DNA from: Clostridia bacterium
GTDB taxonomy: Bacteria; Bacillota_A; Clostridia; Oscillospirales; CAG-382
Length of the DNA stretch: 11,080 nt
Assembly: GCA_017615235.1 (NCBI GenBank)
Contig: JAGAAM010000233.1
Coordinates: 1 to 11,080 of the forward strand
Direction: 5' to 3'
Below the pieces are notes generated by a model. The model did not search any database. It was not told the origin of the DNA and was given only the letters and a program-made list of their open reading frames with translations. Positions 1 through 7,653 of the stretch are shown here, piece by piece. How positions within the stretch are numbered: the first letter of the stretch is position 1; the number at the start of each line of letters is the position of its first letter. A program made the position numbers and the translations under genes.

Positions 1-8
1 GATTAGAA

Positions 9-32
9 TATAATTTGTACAGGTCTACAAAT
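9..32 (+). promoter_or_regulatory. -10 box and operator-like dyad upstream of the secreted phosphodiesterase gene
   Basis: A perfect TATAAT lies at 9-14, which would start transcription near base 21 and give a leader of about 55 nt before the gene at 76; the -35 would lie outside the window. Overlapping it is a dyad with 7-bp arms, ATTTGTA (13-19) and TACAAAT (26-32), separated by 6 nt. A dyad at the start site could be a repressor operator or a small 5' hairpin. The regulator family cannot be told from the sequence. Confidence 0.45.
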
Positions 33-75
33 ATTCCAACGTCGATCTAAATAAATCTTTCTAAGGAGAAGCGCA

Positions 76-3000
76 ATGAAAAAAGCAATCTGCATAGCGA
101 TCACCGTCGCGATGCTTCTGACGCTTTCGGTGTTCGTCCCCGTGACGGAAGCCGCCGCGACAGTCGTCATCACGAACACGTCGCCGGCGATAACCGCCGA
201 CGTCGGACAGACGATCACTCTTTCCAACTATTCAGTCGTATTTGACGGCGACACTTCCGCCACTTCCGGCGTCACCTGGAAGAAAGGCGCCATCACCGTA
301 ACGACTTACAAGCCCACGGCAAAGGGCGTGACGAAGCTGACCGCCACCTCCGGCGGTAAGTCGAAGACGATCTACGTCGTCGCGAAGAACCCCGCCGACA
401 GCGAATACGTTCTTTTCGAGGACGATTTCTCGTCCTATTCCTCCACGGGCGATCTTACCTCCGCCGGGTACAAAGCGATATCCGGAACGATCGCGCTCAA
501 GGACGGTATGCTTGAATACGGCAACGTGTCCGGAACTTACGCCGAAGGCCGCATACTGCTTCCCGAATGGCTGGGCGATTTCGGCGACTACTCCTTCCAG
601 TCCGAAGCGCGCATTTCCACCGACTCGAACAGATGGTTCGGTCCGGTCTACCGTATCTCCAACGCGAACGGACTTTATTATCCCTACTATCACTGCTGTA
701 TCCGCCAGAACACCACCAGTAACGGTCTTGAGTTCGGCGGCAGGAACGTGAACAACGGCTGGTCGGTCATGATAACCCGCTCCGGCGACGTCGCCGATAT
801 GACCAAGGCGTTCCACAACCTCAACTTCTCCGCGTTCCAGGATACCTTCCAGCTCAAACTCGACGGCGAGGAGATCTTCTATACCACGCAGGAAGAGCTC
901 GCCGCCATCGCCGCCTCGAATTCATCCAAACCCTGGATCAGGATCGACAAAGGCTATCTCGGCTTTATCGCAAGCGGCACGACGGTGCTCGTGAAGCACA
1001 TCAAGGTCGTAGTACAGGAAAACGTTCCGTCCCACAGCAGCGCGGCTGTCACGCTCGTCAACAACGATCACGACGCATATCCGCTCCGCAACGCCGTTGC
1101 GAACGTCCAGCAGGTCAGCGGAACCGACGCGTACAAGACCGCTTTCCAGGCTTCCGTAAAACCGGCGAACATACTCGTAAACGCTTCGCAGGTCACCGAT
1201 TTCGTTGATTTCTTCGACGCCTGCACCGAGAACCAGTGTATCGCCAACATCAAAGTGACTTCCAACGCCCAGGTCGATACGATCATGACGGCAGCCAACA
1301 CGACGGGGTTCCGTGATATAACGGTGATATCCTCCTCCGCGACCGTGCTCGCTTACGCCCGCGGTCTGGCGACGTTCATCCGTTCCGGACTTGAAGTCAC
1401 GCTTCCCAACGACGAGATGACCTCCAAACAGGCGGGCGAGATCCGCAAAGCCGTCCGCGGAGCCCCCGCGACCTTCTGCGTGATTAATACCTCGCACGCC
1501 ACCACCCGCAACGTGCGTCAGCTCCAGGCGCTCGCACTGTCGGTATGGATCTACGCCGACGCTTCTTCCGAAAACGATATGATCAAGGCGGTCACCGCCG
1601 GAGCCAACGGGATCATCACCTCCAGCCGCCAGGCGCTTACCGAATGTATCAACAGGCATTTCCGCCGCAACTCCATGACGCGCATACCGATCATGATCGG
1701 TCACCGCGGAACTCCGACAGTCAACCCCGAAAACTCGCTTTCCTCGATGGTCTACGGCGCGCAGGTCGGCGCGGACGTCGTTGAAGTCGACGTCGAGATA
1801 ACCAAAGACGGCGAGATAGTCATAATGCACGACAGCACGATCGACCGCACGACGAACGGGAGCGGCGCCGTAAACAGTCTCACCCTCGCCCAGCTCAGAC
1901 AGTACAGGCTTTATTACAAACAGGGACCGAAAGCCGGCCAGCTCTCCGACGAGACGATCCCGACTCTGCGCGAGGTTCTCACCGCTTTGCAGGGCACGAA
2001 CACCCGCGTGTTCGTCGAGTTCAAGGGCAGCAACGCCAATAACATCCCGACGACCTCCGCGATAGTCAAGGAGATGGATATGGAAGACCGTATCGACGTC
2101 ATTTCCTTCAGCGGCACTTTCGTATCCCAGGTACAGCAGCAGGCCAATATGCCGGGCATGTCGACGGGACTTCTCTCCCAGCTTTCGCAGGGATCCGATC
2201 CGCCGATCTCCGTCGAGACGACCGGGGAAGCTCTTTCGACCTTCTATTCGATGATGCGTTCCTCCCAGGCGGTCAACAGTACGATCAACCCCTGGCTGTA
2301 CGTCGCTAAAGCGAACTACCTCACGATAGCCAACGACCGCGGCTTCACCGTATGGCCCTGGACCTATCAGTACGCCAATTACAACACCGCCGTGGCAGGC
2401 AACGAGGCGGGCTTTATGGCTGCTCCCGCCGGAGTGACCACCGACGACGTATGGTGGAGCGAGAATATGTATAAATTCCTCGACGCCCCCGCGACGGTCT
2501 CCGTTATGGAACGCAAGAGCGCCGACGTGGACGTGACCGCCACGACCTTTGCGAACGTTTCCTCCGCCGCGGAAGGCACGATAGTCGCCTCCGTCGTTTC
2601 CGGTTCCAACGTCGTCAGCGTAAACGGCAGCACGGTCACCGGTCTTAAACCCGGCACCGCGACGGTCATCTTCGGCTGTGTGACGAAGACCTATAACAAC
2701 GGCGAATACGTCGTATACACCCAGCCCGTCACCGTCACCGTCACAGCCGATCCCGACAAGCCCGAGGAACCCGTACCGGAGCTTGCCGAAGGCAGCCGCT
2801 ATTCTATTGACGGCGACAGGCTTTACATCGTCGGCGTCGCTCCCGAGACGAGCGTCGAATCCTTCCTTGCCAACTTCGTCAACGCCGATGACCTGACCGT
2901 CGTGACCAACGCGGGCGTCGACGGTTATATCGCCACCTTCGCGGAGATCGAATGCGGCGCCGATACCTACACCGTCATCGTAAAAGGCGACGTTCAGGCG

Positions 3001-3174
3001 GACGGCAAGATCACCGCGACCGATTACCTTATGCTCAAACGCGCGGTGCTTGGCACCTTCGAGCTTGACGAGGTCAGGACGATCGCGGGCGCGATCTCGA
3101 ACGGCACCAAAGTTATCGCGACCGACTATCTCATGGTCAAAAGACATTGCCTCGGTACCTATCAGATAGTATAA
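76..3174 (+). CDS. Secreted multidomain glycerophosphodiester phosphodiesterase with dockerin-like C-terminus
   Basis: The predicted role is extracellular hydrolysis of glycerophosphodiesters to glycerol-3-phosphate and an alcohol. The start is fixed by AAGGAG at 63-68. Residues 1-27 are a signal peptide (KK, hydrophobic core, small residues before the cut). An Ig-like BIG2-type domain (about 28-105) and a beta-rich LamG/concanavalin-like region (about 111-315) follow. Residues about 328-530 resemble a GDPD barrel without catalytic residues. The active GDPD domain (537-797) has HRG at 543-545, E570 and D572, HD at 585-586 and the VEFK acid E648, all matching the family's metal and acid-base sites. 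A second BIG2-like domain (about 806-892), a Pro/Glu linker and a small domain lead to a dockerin-like pair at 971-1032. Its first loop (GDVQADGKITATD) keeps the calcium pattern; the second has lost most acidic ligands. The gene is monocistronic. The natural substrate is unknown (lipid head groups or teichoic acid are possible). Confidence 0.88.
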   Translation: MKKAICIAITVAMLLTLSVFVPVTEAAATVVITNTSPAITADVGQTITLSNYSVVFDGDTSATSGVTWKKGAITVTTYKPTAKGVTKLTATSGGKSKTIYVVAKNPADSEYVLFEDDFSSYSSTGDLTSAGYKAISGTIALKDGMLEYGNVSGTYAEGRILLPEWLGDFGDYSFQSEARISTDSNRWFGPVYRISNANGLYYPYYHCCIRQNTTSNGLEFGGRNVNNGWSVMITRSGDVADMTKAFHNLNFSAFQDTFQLKLDGEEIFYTTQEELAAIAASNSSKPWIRIDKGYLGFIASGTTVLVKHIKVVVQENVPSHSSAAVTLVNNDHDAYPLRNAVANVQQVSGTDAYKTAFQASVKPANILVNASQVTDFVDFFDACTENQCIANIKVTSNAQVDTIMTAANTTGFRDITVISSSATVLAYARGLATFIRSGLEVTLPNDEMTSKQAGEIRKAVRGAPATFCVINTSHATTRNVRQLQALALSVWIYADASSENDMIKAVTAGANGIITSSRQALTECINRHFRRNSMTRIPIMIGHRGTPTVNPENSLSSMVYGAQVGADVVEVDVEITKDGEIVIMHDSTIDRTTNGSGAVNSLTLAQLRQYRLYYKQGPKAGQLSDETIPTLREVLTALQGTNTRVFVEFKGSNANNIPTTSAIVKEMDMEDRIDVISFSGTFVSQVQQQANMPGMSTGLLSQLSQGSDPPISVETTGEALSTFYSMMRSSQAVNSTINPWLYVAKANYLTIANDRGFTVWPWTYQYANYNTAVAGNEAGFMAAPAGVTTDDVWWSENMYKFLDAPATVSVMERKSADVDVTATTFANVSSAAEGTIVASVVSGSNVVSVNGSTVTGLKPGTATVIFGCVTKTYNNGEYVVYTQPVTVTVTADPDKPEEPVPELAEGSRYSIDGDRLYIVGVAPETSVESFLANFVNADDLTVVTNAGVDGYIATFAEIECGADTYTVIVKGDVQADGKITATDYLMLKRAVLGTFELDEVRTIAGAISNGTKVIATDYLMVKRHCLGTYQIV

Positions 3175-3187
3175 GCGTTCATCCCGT

Positions 3188-3245
3188 AAAAACGGCATAA
3201 AAACTCCCCGGTTCCGGTCATCGGAGCCGGGGATTTTCCGTTTTT
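3188..3245. terminator. Nested bidirectional Rho-independent terminator between convergent genes
   Basis: An 11-bp GC-rich stem pairs 3206-3216 with 3222-3232 (one G-U pair) around a 5-nt loop. It is enclosed by a perfect 8-bp outer repeat, AAAAACGG at 3188-3195 and CCGTTTTT at 3238-3245. T-rich tails follow the stem on both strands, so it can end transcripts from the phosphodiesterase gene (plus) and from the LysM-GH18 gene (minus), whose stop codon it overlaps. Confidence 0.85.
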
Positions 3246-4530
3246 ACAGTATGTTGAAAGGCGATCTGTCGACAAGAGAACCGAACGTAGCGAGGTTCTG
3301 GTTCCCTTCGCGGTTGAGGCTCCAAATCAGCGCGCCGCGAAGCCCTTTTTCCGCCATCAGCCGCAATCTGGCGTCGACGGACCGGGCGTCCTCGTACCAT
3401 ACCGTGTGGCGGGTATCGCCGACGTAATAATCGAAATACGGCGCCTGAGCTTCGGCGTCGTATTTTATTTCCGCTCCGCGCTCGTACGCGATCTCCAGCG
3501 CCCGCCGGGCGGAGACCGATTCCGCCCGCGAGACGCCTTTTATATAGGGCAGGGTGAAGTCGTAGCCGTAGACCGACACGCCGAGAAAGAGTTTTTCCGC
3601 CGGGATGCGCGTAAGCGCGTAATCGACGACCTTTCTTACCTGCCCGATAGGCGAGACGGCGAGCGGAGGACCGTAGGTATAGCCCCATTCGTAGGTCATA
3701 AGCAGCAAAGCGTCGGCGGCTTCCCCCAAAAGCGCGTAATCGTGTCCTTCGTATAGCGCGCCGGGCTGGAGATCGGAGGTCTTGGGCGCGAGCGCGGTCA
3801 TCACGCCGTAACCGTAGGGGTGCAGTCTTCCGGCGCAGTAGGCGACGAATTCCGCGTAGGCTCCGGCGTTTTCGGCACCTAAAAATTCGAAATCCACGTC
3901 GAGCGAGGTATATCCCTTGCTCTGCATATTCGCGATCACCGAATCGACGAGCTTTCTCTGCAGTTCCGGGCCGTAAAGCAGGGTCTTTGCGAGTTCGACG
4001 GAGAAAACGTCGTTTTCGTCGAGCGTCGAAAGGTGCATGACCGGCGAAACGCCGTATATTTCGCACGGCGCGATCATAAAACCGTCGTTCGGCGGGATAA
4101 GTCCGCCTTCTTTTGTGAAGCCGTAGGTAAAGGGCATCAGCGCCGAAAGGAAGGGCAGCGACCGGTCGAGCAGTTCCGCGGTTATGAAGGGGTAGGCGTA
4201 ACCTCCGGTCATAAAAACGCCGAGCGGCTCGCGAACGGTCCTGATATAAAGCGTCTCGCCGGGGTATATCGCCGTTCCGCCGTTTAGGAACATGTTGTTT
4301 CGCCACAGCGTTTGCGGATCGACCCCGTAATTCTGCGATACCGACAAAAGAGTTTCGCCCTCTTTTACGGTATGCGTGATCTCCGGCACGACCACCTGAA
4401 GCGCCATCCCGGGCGGGAGCGCGGGTAAATTTCCGGCGTCGTTGTCGAAGGCGAGTATCCTTTCGTCTGCTCCGTACAGTTTTGCCACCGAAGCGACCGT
4501 CTCGCCGGGGGATACGACGTGTATCGGCAT
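3244..4530 (-). CDS. LysM-GH18 protein, SleL/YaaH-like peptidoglycan or spore cortex hydrolase
   Basis: A 428-residue protein with two N-terminal LysM domains (about 1-48, starting IHVVSPGETV, and 52-99, starting HTVKEGETL) that bind N-acetylglucosamine polymers. A glycoside hydrolase family 18 barrel follows (about 105-425). The catalytic strand reads LDVDFEF with D211, D213 and the presumed acid E215; the first Asp of the usual DxxDxDxE is replaced by Thr208. MTYEWG (278-283) and the late Trp403 fit the SleL/YaaH subgroup, which contains spore cortex and germination N-acetylglucosaminidases. No signal peptide is visible, which is normal for proteins packaged into spore coats. The start is supported by AAGGAGA at 4538-4544 on the minus strand. 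It is divergent from argS and convergent with the phosphodiesterase gene, so it is probably transcribed alone. A role in sporulation is inferred from the family only. Confidence 0.87.
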   Translation of the reverse strand: MPIHVVSPGETVASVAKLYGADERILAFDNDAGNLPALPPGMALQVVVPEITHTVKEGETLLSVSQNYGVDPQTLWRNNMFLNGGTAIYPGETLYIRTVREPLGVFMTGGYAYPFITAELLDRSLPFLSALMPFTYGFTKEGGLIPPNDGFMIAPCEIYGVSPVMHLSTLDENDVFSVELAKTLLYGPELQRKLVDSVIANMQSKGYTSLDVDFEFLGAENAGAYAEFVAYCAGRLHPYGYGVMTALAPKTSDLQPGALYEGHDYALLGEAADALLLMTYEWGYTYGPPLAVSPIGQVRKVVDYALTRIPAEKLFLGVSVYGYDFTLPYIKGVSRAESVSARRALEIAYERGAEIKYDAEAQAPYFDYYVGDTRHTVWYEDARSVDARLRLMAEKGLRGALIWSLNREGNQNLATFGSLVDRSPFNIL

Positions 4531-4573
4531 CGGCTCATCTCCTTTTTAAATGCGTTTGAAGTCAAATTTATTG

Positions 4574-4602
4574 TTGATTTTATTTTTCATCTGTGGTAAT
4601 AT
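4574..4602 (+). promoter_or_regulatory. Extended -10 promoter for argS
   Basis: TTGATT at 4574-4579 and TAATAT at 4597-4602 are separated by 17 bp, and a TG at 4594-4595 forms an extended -10. Transcription would start near 4609, about 34 nt before argS, too short for a T-box leader. A minus-strand TATAAT overlaps (4603-4608) and could serve the divergent LysM-GH18 gene, but I see no good -35 for it. Confidence 0.6.
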
Positions 4603-4642
4603 ATTATAGATTATTATTTTTACAGATAAGGACCGTTTCAAC

Positions 4643-6340
4643 ATGGCGGAAATCAAAGATATTATATGCTCCCGCACGGCGGAATATATCGCTTCGCAGG
4701 GGAAGGAAGCGAGCGAAGAATACATCGCTTCGCTGATCGAAGTGCCTTCCGACCGCAAGCGCGGCGACCTCGCGCTGACCTGTTTCAAGCTCGCCGGCGT
4801 CCTCCGCACCCGTCCCGACGCGATAGCGCAGGCGCTCGCGGAGGAGTTCAAAGGCGCCGAAGGTTTCGAAAAAGTCGAAGCCGTCGGCGGTTACCTCAAC
4901 TTTTTCTTCGGCAACGATAAGTATTTAAAAGACCTCGCCGTCCTGGTCGCGGACGAATACCCGGAACTTGAAAAAACCGGCGAAGGAAAGACCGTCTGCC
5001 TGGATTTTTCCTCGCCGAATATCGCGAAAAGGTTCCATTTGGGGCATCTCGGCTCGACGGTCATCGGCAACTCGCTTCGCAATATCTTCAAAGCGCTCGG
5101 CTATAAGACCGTCGCGATAAACCACCTCGGCGACTGGGGCACCCAGTTCGGCAAGCTTATCGTCGCTTACAAAAAGTGGTCGTCGCACGATCGCGTGAAA
5201 GAGCGCGGTATCGACGAGCTGGTCGACCTTTACGTCCGCTTCTGCGACGCAGAAAAGCAGGATGCTTCGCTTTCCGAGGAGGCTCGCGCCGCTTTCCACG
5301 AGCTGGAGACCGGCAACGAGGAATACCTGGAGATCTGGCGTTATTTCAAGGAGATCTCGCTTGCCGAATACGACAAGACCTATAAGCTGCTCGGCGTCAC
5401 TTTCGACTGCTGGCACGGCGAGGCGTTCTGTTACCGCCGCACCGGGGAAGTCGTAAAAGAATTGCGCGAAAAAGGGCTTTTGAAAAAGGACGAAGGCGCC
5501 GAGATAATCGACCTCGGCGACGATACGATGCCGCCGGTGCTCATCCTTAAATCCGACGGATCGACGACCTATCACACCCGCGATATAGCCGCCGCGCTCT
5601 GGCGCAAGAGCGAATACGGGTTCTGCAAATGTATCTACGTCACCAGCGCCGGTCAGAGCCTGCACTTCGCCCAGCTTTTCAAAGTGCTCGAGATAATGGG
5701 GCGCGACTGGTCGAAGGATATGGTCCACGTCCCCTACGGCACGATGAGCATCAACGGCGAAAAACTCGCCTCCCGCACCGGGAACATCGTCCTGCTCGAC
5801 GATCTGCTCGAACGCGCCGTGGATAAATGCGCTTCGATCATCGAGGAGAAGGATTCCGGCGTTTCCGACCGCGATAAGGTCGCGAAAGCCGTCGGCGTCG
5901 GCGCCGTGGTGTTCAACACGCTTTCCAACGGCAGGATCAAGGACAAGGATTTCAACTGGGAGACCGCTCTTTCCTTCGACGGCAACACCGGTCCTTACGT
6001 CCATTACACTTTCGCGCGCGCGACGAGCGTTCTCAAACGCGCTTCCGAACGCGGCTCTTACGAAGGATATACTCCGCTTCCCGACGAGGCGGCTCTCGTC
6101 AGCAAGCTTTGCGAATATCCGGAAACGCTTTTGAAAGCCGCCCAGGATTACGAGCCGAGCTATATCGCCCGTTTCGCGATAAACGTCTGCACGCTGTTCA
6201 ACCAGTTTTACCATAACTGCCGCATCCTCGGCGTCGGCGGCGAGGCAGAATCCTTCCGCCTTGCTCTTACCGAAGCAACGCGCAACGTACTCGGCCGCTG
6301 CCTCGACGTCCTCGGTATGGAGAGAGTGGACGAGATATAA
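4643..6340 (+). CDS. argS: Arginyl-tRNA synthetase
   Basis: This class I synthetase charges tRNA-Arg with arginine using ATP in the cytoplasm. The 565-residue length is normal and the protein looks complete. An Add-1-like N-terminal domain precedes the Rossmann core. The HIGH signature appears as HLGH at 132-135 within SSPNIAKRFHLGH. The second ATP signature region is KLASRTGN from K374, matching the KMSTRxGN form of the family. The C-terminal DALR helical anticodon-binding region contains NQFYHNCRILG and ends at MERVDEI. The ATG follows a modest AAGGA site (4628-4632). It is probably the first gene of the plus-strand series. Its TAA stop shares its two A bases with the left heptad block of cassette A, so the coding end abuts the cassette without losing conserved sequence. 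Confidence 0.97.
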   Translation: MAEIKDIICSRTAEYIASQGKEASEEYIASLIEVPSDRKRGDLALTCFKLAGVLRTRPDAIAQALAEEFKGAEGFEKVEAVGGYLNFFFGNDKYLKDLAVLVADEYPELEKTGEGKTVCLDFSSPNIAKRFHLGHLGSTVIGNSLRNIFKALGYKTVAINHLGDWGTQFGKLIVAYKKWSSHDRVKERGIDELVDLYVRFCDAEKQDASLSEEARAAFHELETGNEEYLEIWRYFKEISLAEYDKTYKLLGVTFDCWHGEAFCYRRTGEVVKELREKGLLKKDEGAEIIDLGDDTMPPVLILKSDGSTTYHTRDIAAALWRKSEYGFCKCIYVTSAGQSLHFAQLFKVLEIMGRDWSKDMVHVPYGTMSINGEKLASRTGNIVLLDDLLERAVDKCASIIEEKDSGVSDRDKVAKAVGVGAVVFNTLSNGRIKDKDFNWETALSFDGNTGPYVHYTFARATSVLKRASERGSYEGYTPLPDEAALVSKLCEYPETLLKAAQDYEPSYIARFAINVCTLFNQFYHNCRILGVGGEAESFRLALTEATRNVLGRCLDVLGMERVDEI

Positions 6341-6370
6341 TTCAGAATTCAGAATTAAGAATTCAGAATT
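6339..6370 (+). repeat. Left heptad block of cassette A
   Basis: Four 7-bp units with variable ends CAG, CAG, AAG, CAG after a constant AATT, closed by AATT, giving exactly 32 bp. It begins inside the argS stop codon. Because AATTC and GAATT are complementary, each unit is quasi-palindromic and contains or abuts EcoRI-type GAATTC sites. Confidence 0.9.
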
Positions 6371-6439
6371 AAAGGCGTGAAGCGTTGGATCGTTGTAATC
6401 AAGCGTACGACTGAATCGAGTAACCGATAAGGGGATAAG
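6371..6439 (+). other. Conserved leader of cassette A
   Basis: These 69 nt before the four-helix-bundle start match the leader of cassette B (7654-7719) at roughly 80% of aligned positions, with one 3-nt gap. Blocks such as GATCGTTG and GATAAGGGGA are shared. The last block is the ribosome site. The rest is non-coding by eye; conservation suggests a structured or functional RNA/DNA segment, but I could not derive a convincing fold. Confidence 0.5.
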
Positions 6440-6802
6440 ATGGACAATAAAAGCGGCAACGCTGTTTTGACAAAAAGCAAATCGTTCGCGATACGGATAA
6501 TACGGCTGAACAGATATTTGCAGGAGCAAAAGCGCGAATACGTATTATCAAAGCAGATGTTGAGAAGCGGTACGAGTATAGGAGCAAATTGCCGCGAAGC
6601 GGTAAGGGCGCAAAGCACTTTGGATTTCATTGCAAAACTCAACATCGCATTAAAAGAAGCCGAAGAGACTGAGTATTGGCTCGAATTGCTTTTTGAGACC
6701 GATTATTTAAACAAAACCGAATTCGACAGCATTTACAAAGAAGCCGAAGAACTCGTAAAACTTCTCGTAAGTATAATAAAATCTATGAAAGAATCCGTAT
6801 AA
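6440..6802 (+). CDS. Four-helix-bundle protein, S23/IVS (Avd-like) family, copy A
   Basis: A 120-residue, entirely helical, Lys/Glu/Arg-rich protein. The signature stretch RSGTSIGANCREA (42-54), the following FIAKLNIALKEAEETEYWLELL and the C-terminal EAEELVKLLVSIIKSMKES are typical of the four-helix-bundle family named after ORFs in 23S rRNA intervening sequences and related to the Avd subunit of diversity-generating retroelements. Known members form oligomers with basic surfaces thought to bind nucleic acid; the exact role of stand-alone members is unknown. The start is set by AAGGGGA at 6429-6435. It differs from copy B at 11 of 120 residues, mostly conservative. The gene is AT-richer than argS and yebC. 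No reverse transcriptase, template repeat or rRNA gene is nearby, so neither the DGR nor the rRNA-IVS setting applies directly. Confidence 0.88.
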   Translation: MDNKSGNAVLTKSKSFAIRIIRLNRYLQEQKREYVLSKQMLRSGTSIGANCREAVRAQSTLDFIAKLNIALKEAEETEYWLELLFETDYLNKTEFDSIYKEAEELVKLLVSIIKSMKESV

Positions 6803-6832
6803 TTCAATTTCAAAAACACAAAACAAGTTTTT

Positions 6833-6864
6833 AATTCTGAATTCTGAATTCTGAATTCCGAATT
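6833..6864 (-). repeat. Right heptad block of cassette A
   Basis: The plus strand reads three AATTCTG units, one AATTCCG and a closing AATT, again 32 bp. Its reverse complement matches the left block at 30 of 32 positions. The inner flank (ATTTCAAAAACAC from 6808, then a T-run) resembles that of cassette B. The yebC ribosome site begins 23 bp to the right. Confidence 0.9.
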
Positions 6865-6903
6865 GAAGCGAACACGCAACAAATTTCAAAAGGAGATACA
6901 ACA

Positions 6904-7623
6904 ATGTCAGGTCACAGCAAGTGGAAAAACATAATGCATAAAAAGGAGAAGACCGACGCTCAAAGAGCGAAGGTGTTCACCAAAGTGGGCAAGGAGATCG
7001 CGATGGCGGTCCGCGACGGCGGTCCGGAACCGACCTCCAACACGCGTCTGCGCGATCTTATCGCGAAGGCGAAGAGCCTCAACGTCCCGAACGACAACAT
7101 CGACAGGATAATCAAAAAAGCCTCCGGCGCGGACGGCGTGCAGTACGAATCGGTCCAGTACGAGGGATACGGCCCCGGCGGAGTCGCCGTCATCGTGGAG
7201 GCGGCTACCGACAACCGCAACCGCACCGCGGGCGATATAAGGCATTATTTCGATAAATTCGGCGGCAATTTAGGCACGACGGGCTGCGTTTCTTATCTCT
7301 TCGCCGAAAAAGGCGTAGTCGTCGTTTCCGGCGTCAAGGACGAGGACGAATTCATGGAAGCCGCGCTCGACTGCGGAGCCGTCGACTTCACCACGGAGGG
7401 CGACACCGGAGAAGTGTTCACCGAAGTGAGCGATCTTTCCGCCGTGCGCGAGGCGCTCGAAGCCAAGGGCTACGTTATCGAATCCGCCGACCCCGAAAAG
7501 ATCCCCTCCAACTACGTCAGGCTCGATTCCGAGGAGCATATCGAAAAGATGAACCGCCTTCTCGAAGCGCTCGAAGACAACGACGACGTGACGGAAGTCT
7601 GGCACAACTGGGACGAAGAATAA
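6904..7623 (+). CDS. yebC: YebC/TACO1-family translation factor
   Basis: This is a 239-residue cytoplasmic protein of normal family length. The N-terminus, MSGHSKWKNIMHKKEKTDAQR, is diagnostic, followed by KVFTKVGKEIAMAVRDGG and LRDLIAKAKSLNVPNDNIDRIIKKASG. The glycine-rich YEGYGPGGVAVIVEAATDNRNRT and the C-terminal DVTEVWHNWDEE complete the three-domain pattern. Family members were long annotated as DNA-binding regulators (PmpR); recent work on TACO1 and bacterial YebC links them to relief of ribosome stalling, notably at proline-rich stretches. The start is supported by AAAGGAG at 6888-6894. It is flanked on both sides by four-helix-bundle cassettes in the same orientation, and its TAA stop shares two bases with the left block of cassette B. 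Transcription probably comes through from argS or from inside cassette A; no separate promoter is evident. Confidence 0.95.
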   Translation: MSGHSKWKNIMHKKEKTDAQRAKVFTKVGKEIAMAVRDGGPEPTSNTRLRDLIAKAKSLNVPNDNIDRIIKKASGADGVQYESVQYEGYGPGGVAVIVEAATDNRNRTAGDIRHYFDKFGGNLGTTGCVSYLFAEKGVVVVSGVKDEDEFMEAALDCGAVDFTTEGDTGEVFTEVSDLSAVREALEAKGYVIESADPEKIPSNYVRLDSEEHIEKMNRLLEALEDNDDVTEVWHNWDEE

Positions 7624-7653
7624 TTCGGAATTCAGAATTAAGAATTCAGAATT
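7622..7653 (+). repeat. Left heptad block of cassette B
   Basis: Four AATT-led 7-bp units ending CGG, CAG, AAG, CAG plus a closing AATT. It is identical to the left block of cassette A except for one base in the first unit, and starts in the same way within the TAA stop of the upstream gene (yebC). Confidence 0.9.

Larger units (their letters stand above)
6339..6864 (+). mobile_element. Cassette A: putative non-autonomous element with a four-helix-bundle gene
   Basis: A 526-bp unit has near-perfect inverted 32-bp ends (6339-6370 and 6833-6864, complementary at 30 of 32 positions). It holds a conserved leader (6371-6439), one ORF (6440-6802) and a short 3' segment (6803-6832). Cassette B repeats the same order of parts. 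It sits between argS and yebC, genes that keep intact ends. No transposase, integrase or reverse transcriptase is encoded, so movement would need help in trans. Mobility is inferred from the repeated architecture at two sites. No clear target duplication can be defined beyond the AATT inherent in the repeat. Confidence 0.6.

Noticed and set aside
922..3198. Long minus-strand open frame of 758 codons opposite the phosphodiesterase
   Set aside because: The plus frame has clear domains, a signal peptide and a ribosome site. The minus frame has low-complexity Gly/Asp/Val/Arg-rich sequence with no motif, a shadow of codon bias.
3218..4306. Second minus-strand open frame overlapping the LysM-GH18 gene
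   Set aside because: Arginine-rich frame-shifted shadow with no domain; the GH18 frame accounts for the region.
6339..6370. Heptad arrays as a CRISPR or CRISPR-like array
   Set aside because: Units are contiguous 7-mers with no spacers, and no cas genes are present.
4925..6529. Minus-strand open frame of 534 codons opposite argS
   Set aside because: Antisense shadow of argS; it also runs through the heptad block, producing NSEFLILNSE-type residues that are only translated repeat.
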